A stretch of 64,000 nt of DNA from an uncultured Pelagibacteraceae bacterium (GTDB lineage: Bacteria > Pseudomonadota > Alphaproteobacteria > Pelagibacterales > Pelagibacteraceae), in contig CACMIH010000002.1 in assembly GCA_902613755.1 (NCBI GenBank), forward strand, positions 124,001 to 188,000. The letters run 5' to 3'. The notes beneath the pieces were generated by a model. It saw only the letters and a list, made by a program, of their open reading frames with translations. It ran no database searches and was not told where the DNA came from. The position numbers and the translations under genes were made by a program. Below are positions 61,757-64,000 of the stretch, one piece after another. Position 1 is the stretch's first letter; each line of letters begins with the position of its first letter.

Positions 61757-61760
61757 TTTT

Positions 61761-61835
61761 GGGCCGTTAGCTCAATAGTAGAGTACTGCATTGACATTGC
61801 AGGGGTAGTTGGAGCGTAACCAACACGGCCCACCA
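61761..61835 (+). tRNA. tRNA-Val (GAC anticodon) with degenerate elbow, CCA encoded
   Basis: A 75-base cloverleaf folds well: acceptor stem GGGCCGT/ACGGCCC, D-stem GCTC/GAGT, anticodon stem CTGCA/TGCAG with loop TTGACAT (anticodon GAC), T-stem GTTGG/CCAAC, discriminator A and encoded CCA. It is odd in both outer loops. The D-loop is AATAGTA and lacks the G18-G19 pair. The T-loop is AGCGTAA and lacks TTC (T54-T55-C56). These are the partners that normally lock the elbow. It starts four bases after the rpoD stop, so it is probably on the rpoD transcript. A TAC-anticodon tRNA-Val elsewhere could make it dispensable. Confidence 0.8.
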
Positions 61836-61853
61836 ATTTTGATATATCTTTAA

Positions 61854-61880
61854 TTGATAATTAAAAAAAAATGATATAAT
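61854..61880 (+). promoter_or_regulatory. Promoter of the CAT-anticodon tRNA
   Basis: TTGATA (61854-61859) and a perfect TATAAT (61875-61880) are separated by 15 bases, in the 58-base gap between the two tRNAs. The -10 box ends 13 bases before the tRNA 5' end, a normal distance for a short precursor leader. It suggests that this tRNA is transcribed separately from rpoD and tRNA-Val. Confidence 0.55.
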
Positions 61881-61893
61881 TAATCTTATTTTT

Positions 61894-61970
61894 GGGCCTG
61901 TAGCTCAGTTGGTTAGAGCAGTACACTCATAATGTATTGGTCCCAGGTTCGAGTCCTGGCGGGCCCACCA
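61894..61970 (+). tRNA. tRNA with CAT anticodon: Ile2 (lysidine type) or elongator Met, CCA encoded
   Basis: A 77-base canonical cloverleaf: acceptor stem GGGCCTG/CGGGCCC, D-loop with GG, anticodon stem GTACA/TGTAT with loop CTCATAA (anticodon CAT), T-loop TTCGAGT, discriminator A and encoded CCA. The acceptor stem GGGCC and overall form resemble alphaproteobacterial tRNA-Ile2, whose C34 is changed to lysidine by TilS, but elongator tRNA-Met also has CTCATAA. It is not the initiator, which would lack the first base pair. I favour Ile2 at about two to one. Confidence 0.9.
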
Positions 61971-62152
61971 GTAAAATCAACATTTATTTACGTTGAGCAA
62001 ATAATACAACCTTCCAGGTACGCACATAGGTAATCACTCAATACTCGTTTTTGTTTAATTCTAAATTATTTTTGGTATATTTTTTAAAGATAATTCGTTC
62101 TAGCAGTACACTCAATTTTAATCAGAAATTGTTACTTATTGTGCAAAAAAAA
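61971..62152. other. Longest non-coding gap; contains a tRNA-like 23-base segment
   Basis: This stretch lies between the tRNA and the 3' end of mlaC. No open frame of note is seen. Bases 62092-62114 match bases 61907-61929 of the neighbouring tRNA at 19 of 23 places, including 13 in a row. A short inverted repeat TCAAC/GTTGA lies just after the tRNA but has no U-run, so I do not call it a terminator. Confidence 0.5.
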
Positions 62153-62743
62153 CTAATTTTCAGCAAATTTTTTTAAAGTTTCGAATAAAACTTTTATATC
62201 CCCATTGTTGGAGTTTAATATTGAGGCAAATTCTTCTTTTTGAGTTCTTGCTAAGCTCAGACCCTCAATAATTAAGTCTCGAATTAAAGGATTTTCAGGA
62301 TTTTTTGTGTAAACCCTCCAATCAATTTTAACCTCAGGTCTTTCAGATGTAGCAATCAGCAAACTATTTACAATTGTATAATTTTTGTTTATGACCTCTT
62401 TTCCTTGAACTTCAATCTTAGGGTTAGTATATTCTGATAACCTACTAGAAAAACTTTTTAAAAAATATTTCTCAAATAAACTTAAATATTTTTTTTTCTG
62501 ATTTTCATCTAAATTTTTTCTAGCTGAACCAATTGAGTAATATCCTACTCCTTTAATATCTACGGTGTCTTTCGCTATTATTTTTAATTGAATTATTTTT
62601 TCTTCTTTTGAAATATTTTTAGAAAGTACCTCTGATGCTCTATTTACTGTGGATTGAACAAAAACATCTGGTTGAATAGAATAAACATTTCCAAAATTTA
62701 AGTTTAATAATAATAAAATTAAAATAATTTTTTTTATTTTCAT
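62153..62743 (-). CDS. MlaC-like periplasmic phospholipid-binding protein
   Basis: A 196-residue protein of the Ttg2D/MlaC family, which shuttles phospholipids between outer-membrane MlaA and the inner-membrane MlaFEDB complex. It has a signal peptide (about residues 1-22) and family segments such as YFLKSFSSRLSEYTNPKIEV and the beta strand KIDWRVYTKNPENPLIRDLI followed by IEGLSLARTQKEEF. It lies 15 bases after mlaA on the same strand, as in many alphaproteobacteria. The transporter genes mlaFED are not in the window. Confidence 0.9.
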   Translation of the reverse strand: MKIKKIILILLLLNLNFGNVYSIQPDVFVQSTVNRASEVLSKNISKEEKIIQLKIIAKDTVDIKGVGYYSIGSARKNLDENQKKKYLSLFEKYFLKSFSSRLSEYTNPKIEVQGKEVINKNYTIVNSLLIATSERPEVKIDWRVYTKNPENPLIRDLIIEGLSLARTQKEEFASILNSNNGDIKVLFETLKKFAEN

Positions 62744-62758
62744 TAATGATTTCTTAGC

Positions 62759-63559
62759 TTATTTACTATCTATTTCTTCCCAGTCCTCTTCATCTTTGTA
62801 CAAAACTTCTATGCTTCCTCTTTGATTGTTATTAATTTTATTTTCTCTATCTTGAACATATAGACTTTTAACAGAAGCATAAAAATCTAATGAATTTTTC
62901 TCAAGATTATCGAAAGAGTCTATGTTATTTGCTCTAAAATCAATACCGTTTAAAGCTTTTGATGTTAAATAAAGTCTTTCACTTAAAAATTCATTATTTC
63001 CATGTGTTGACGCATTGTACCAAGGGTCACCACCAATCACATTTGCAAAAGATCCTGCTGTATCTCTAACTGTTGAAGGTCCTAAAACTGGAAGAACCAA
63101 ATAACATCCTGGCCCAACACCCCATGCACCTAAAGTTTGTCCATAATCTTCTTTTTCATATTTTGGAAATCCCATTTTGTTAGCAACATCTATTGTTCCT
63201 AGTAATCCAACAGTAGTATTTACAGCTAGTCTGGCAGTATTGATAATTGCTAATTTAACATCTCCTTGTAAAATATTATTTGGTATAGTTATAAGATTAG
63301 ATAAATTCTTAACCACATTACTAGTTCCTCTTTGTATTGGATCAGGTAATTTTTTATAATTCTTCGCTATTGGTTTTATAACTGCTTTATCTAAACCTTG
63401 ATTAAAAGCAAAAGTTGCTCGATTTAATCTTTCAAAACAGTCTTTTATCTCTTTTTGCTCTTCTTTATTATTTAACGCTAATTCACCATCATCACCAGCA
63501 TTAACATTAAAAGTCAATAAAAAGAACGAAAATATTATTATTATAAGTTTTTTCAACAT
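62759..63559 (-). CDS. MlaA/VacJ-family phospholipid transport protein, no lipobox
   Basis: Outer-membrane component of the Mla lipid-asymmetry pathway. The 266-residue protein shows the VacJ core: NRATFAFNQGLDKAVIKPIA, NVVKNLSNLITIPNNILQG, NTTVGLLGTIDVANKMG, EDYGQTLGAWGVGPGCYLVLP and PSTVRDTAG. E. coli MlaA is a lipoprotein, but here the signal peptide (about 1-21, ending FNVNA) has no lipobox cysteine. Its C-terminal tail is acidic. It is first of a two-gene operon with mlaC. Confidence 0.92.
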   Translation of the reverse strand: MLKKLIIIIFSFFLLTFNVNAGDDGELALNNKEEQKEIKDCFERLNRATFAFNQGLDKAVIKPIAKNYKKLPDPIQRGTSNVVKNLSNLITIPNNILQGDVKLAIINTARLAVNTTVGLLGTIDVANKMGFPKYEKEDYGQTLGAWGVGPGCYLVLPVLGPSTVRDTAGSFANVIGGDPWYNASTHGNNEFLSERLYLTSKALNGIDFRANNIDSFDNLEKNSLDFYASVKSLYVQDRENKINNNQRGSIEVLYKDEEDWEEIDSK

Positions 63560-63564
63560 ACTAA

Positions 63565-63594
63565 ATTATATATTATATACTTATGGTTTGTAAA
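63565..63594 (-). promoter_or_regulatory. Promoter of mlaA-mlaC
   Basis: On the minus strand TTTACA (63594-63589) is followed after 18 bases by a perfect TATAAT (63570-63565), which ends five bases before the mlaA start codon at 63559. The predicted transcript would be leaderless or nearly so. It sits in the 98-base gap to ampD. Confidence 0.5.
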
Positions 63595-63657
63595 TTAACA
63601 TTTAATTTTAAAAGTTGTCTATAAAGTGTTTATAAAAAGCCAAAATTTATCCCTTAA

Positions 63658-64000
63658 ATGATTAAGAATACAACTTTAAATTACTCAATAAATTTTGACC
63701 CTAAAAAAAGAAAAATAAAAGAAATCAAATTTATAATTTTTCATTATACAGGTATGAAAAAAGAAATTGACGCATTAAAAAGATTAACAAGCGCAAAATC
63801 AAAAGTAAGCAGTCATTACTTTATTAAAAATAATGGTAAAATATTAACTTTAGTTCCAGATTTATATGTTGCTTGGCATTCAGGAGTCTCATCTTGGCAA
63901 AAATATAGATCAATAAATAAAAATTCTATAGGTATTGAAATAAGTAATCCAGGACATGGAATCAAATATAAAAAATTTAATAAAAAACAAGTTAGGTCGA
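63658..64000 (+). CDS. N-acetylmuramoyl-L-alanine amidase, AmpD-like, 3' end missing
   Basis: The open frame starts at the ATG at 63658 and runs off the window after 114 codons. The product has no signal peptide and shows the Amidase_2 motifs: IIFHYTGMKKEID with the first zinc histidine, SSHYFIKNNGKIL, VAWHSGVSSW and SIGIEISNPGHG with the catalytic glutamate. It likely cleaves anhydro-muropeptides in the cytoplasm for peptidoglycan recycling. The third zinc-ligand region lies beyond the window. Confidence 0.88.
   Translation, partial: MIKNTTLNYSINFDPKKRKIKEIKFIIFHYTGMKKEIDALKRLTSAKSKVSSHYFIKNNGKILTLVPDLYVAWHSGVSSWQKYRSINKNSIGIEISNPGHGIKYKKFNKKQVRS

Overview
The window is almost certainly chromosomal DNA from a SAR11-type alphaproteobacterium (Candidatus Pelagibacter or a close relative). 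I infer this from the very AT-rich sequence, coding sequences that abut or overlap by 1-30 bases nearly everywhere, the absence of mobile elements and pseudogenes, an F0 ATP synthase cluster separate from F1, a CcrM methyltransferase, a Surf1-Cox11 type cytochrome oxidase operon, ispH-thrB-rnhA synteny, and a retinal pathway. No stretch without a gene reaches 300 bases; the longest is about 180 bases after the last tRNA.

Layout. Bases 1-5754 (+): tail of the aa3 oxidase operon (ctaD partial, ctaB, a 41-residue membrane protein, ctaG, ctaE, surf1), then thrC; a peroxiredoxin follows. Bases 6231-18899 (-): one nearly gap-free array read right to left: dciA-like, DsbA-like, smc, atpI-B-E-F'-F, crtI, crtB, crtY, blh, ispH, thrB, rnhA. 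Lycopene, beta-carotene and retinal synthesis therefore sit at the tail of the proton-channel genes, beside the last enzyme of the MEP isoprenoid pathway. Neither crtE nor a rhodopsin gene is in the window. Bases 18900-29184: mutY, an FAD monooxygenase, ccrM, rnhB, a family-4-like uracil-DNA glycosylase, a TPR protein, ispE, tRNA-Gln, a CCA/poly(A) polymerase, greA, hemF, trmL. Bases 29277-31836 (+): petABC, the bc1 complex. Bases 31813-37756 (-): ychF, pth, rplY, prs, pgeF, midA-type methyltransferase, lgt. Bases 37789-41960: ubiK-like, envZ/ompR/marR regulators, ilvE, pgsA. Bases 41963-48218 (-): uvrC, folB, a 48-residue membrane protein, a secreted hydrolase, a FolM-like SDR, uvrB. Bases 48255-57501: aminotransferase, SDR, membrane protein, trxB, ELM1-like protein, 2OG oxygenase, carB, carA. 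Bases 57629-61970 (+): yqeY, dnaG, rpoD and two tRNAs. Bases 62153-64000: mlaC, mlaA and a partial ampD.

How it fits together. Oxidase and bc1 complex build a proton gradient, F0 uses it, and the carotenoid/Blh genes make the chromophore expected for a light-driven pump encoded elsewhere. Housekeeping replication, repair and translation genes fill the rest.

No clear new multi-gene defence or biosynthetic system is visible. The most unusual signals are: an SMC protein with both heads but no recognisable hinge; a tRNA-Val(GAC) lacking both halves of the elbow interaction; a ccrM promoter with GANTC sites in its spacer and touching its -10 box; a symmetric -10 element exactly between trxB and the ELM1-like gene; loss of metal ligands in primase and uracil glycosylase; and two small membrane proteins tucked between known genes.
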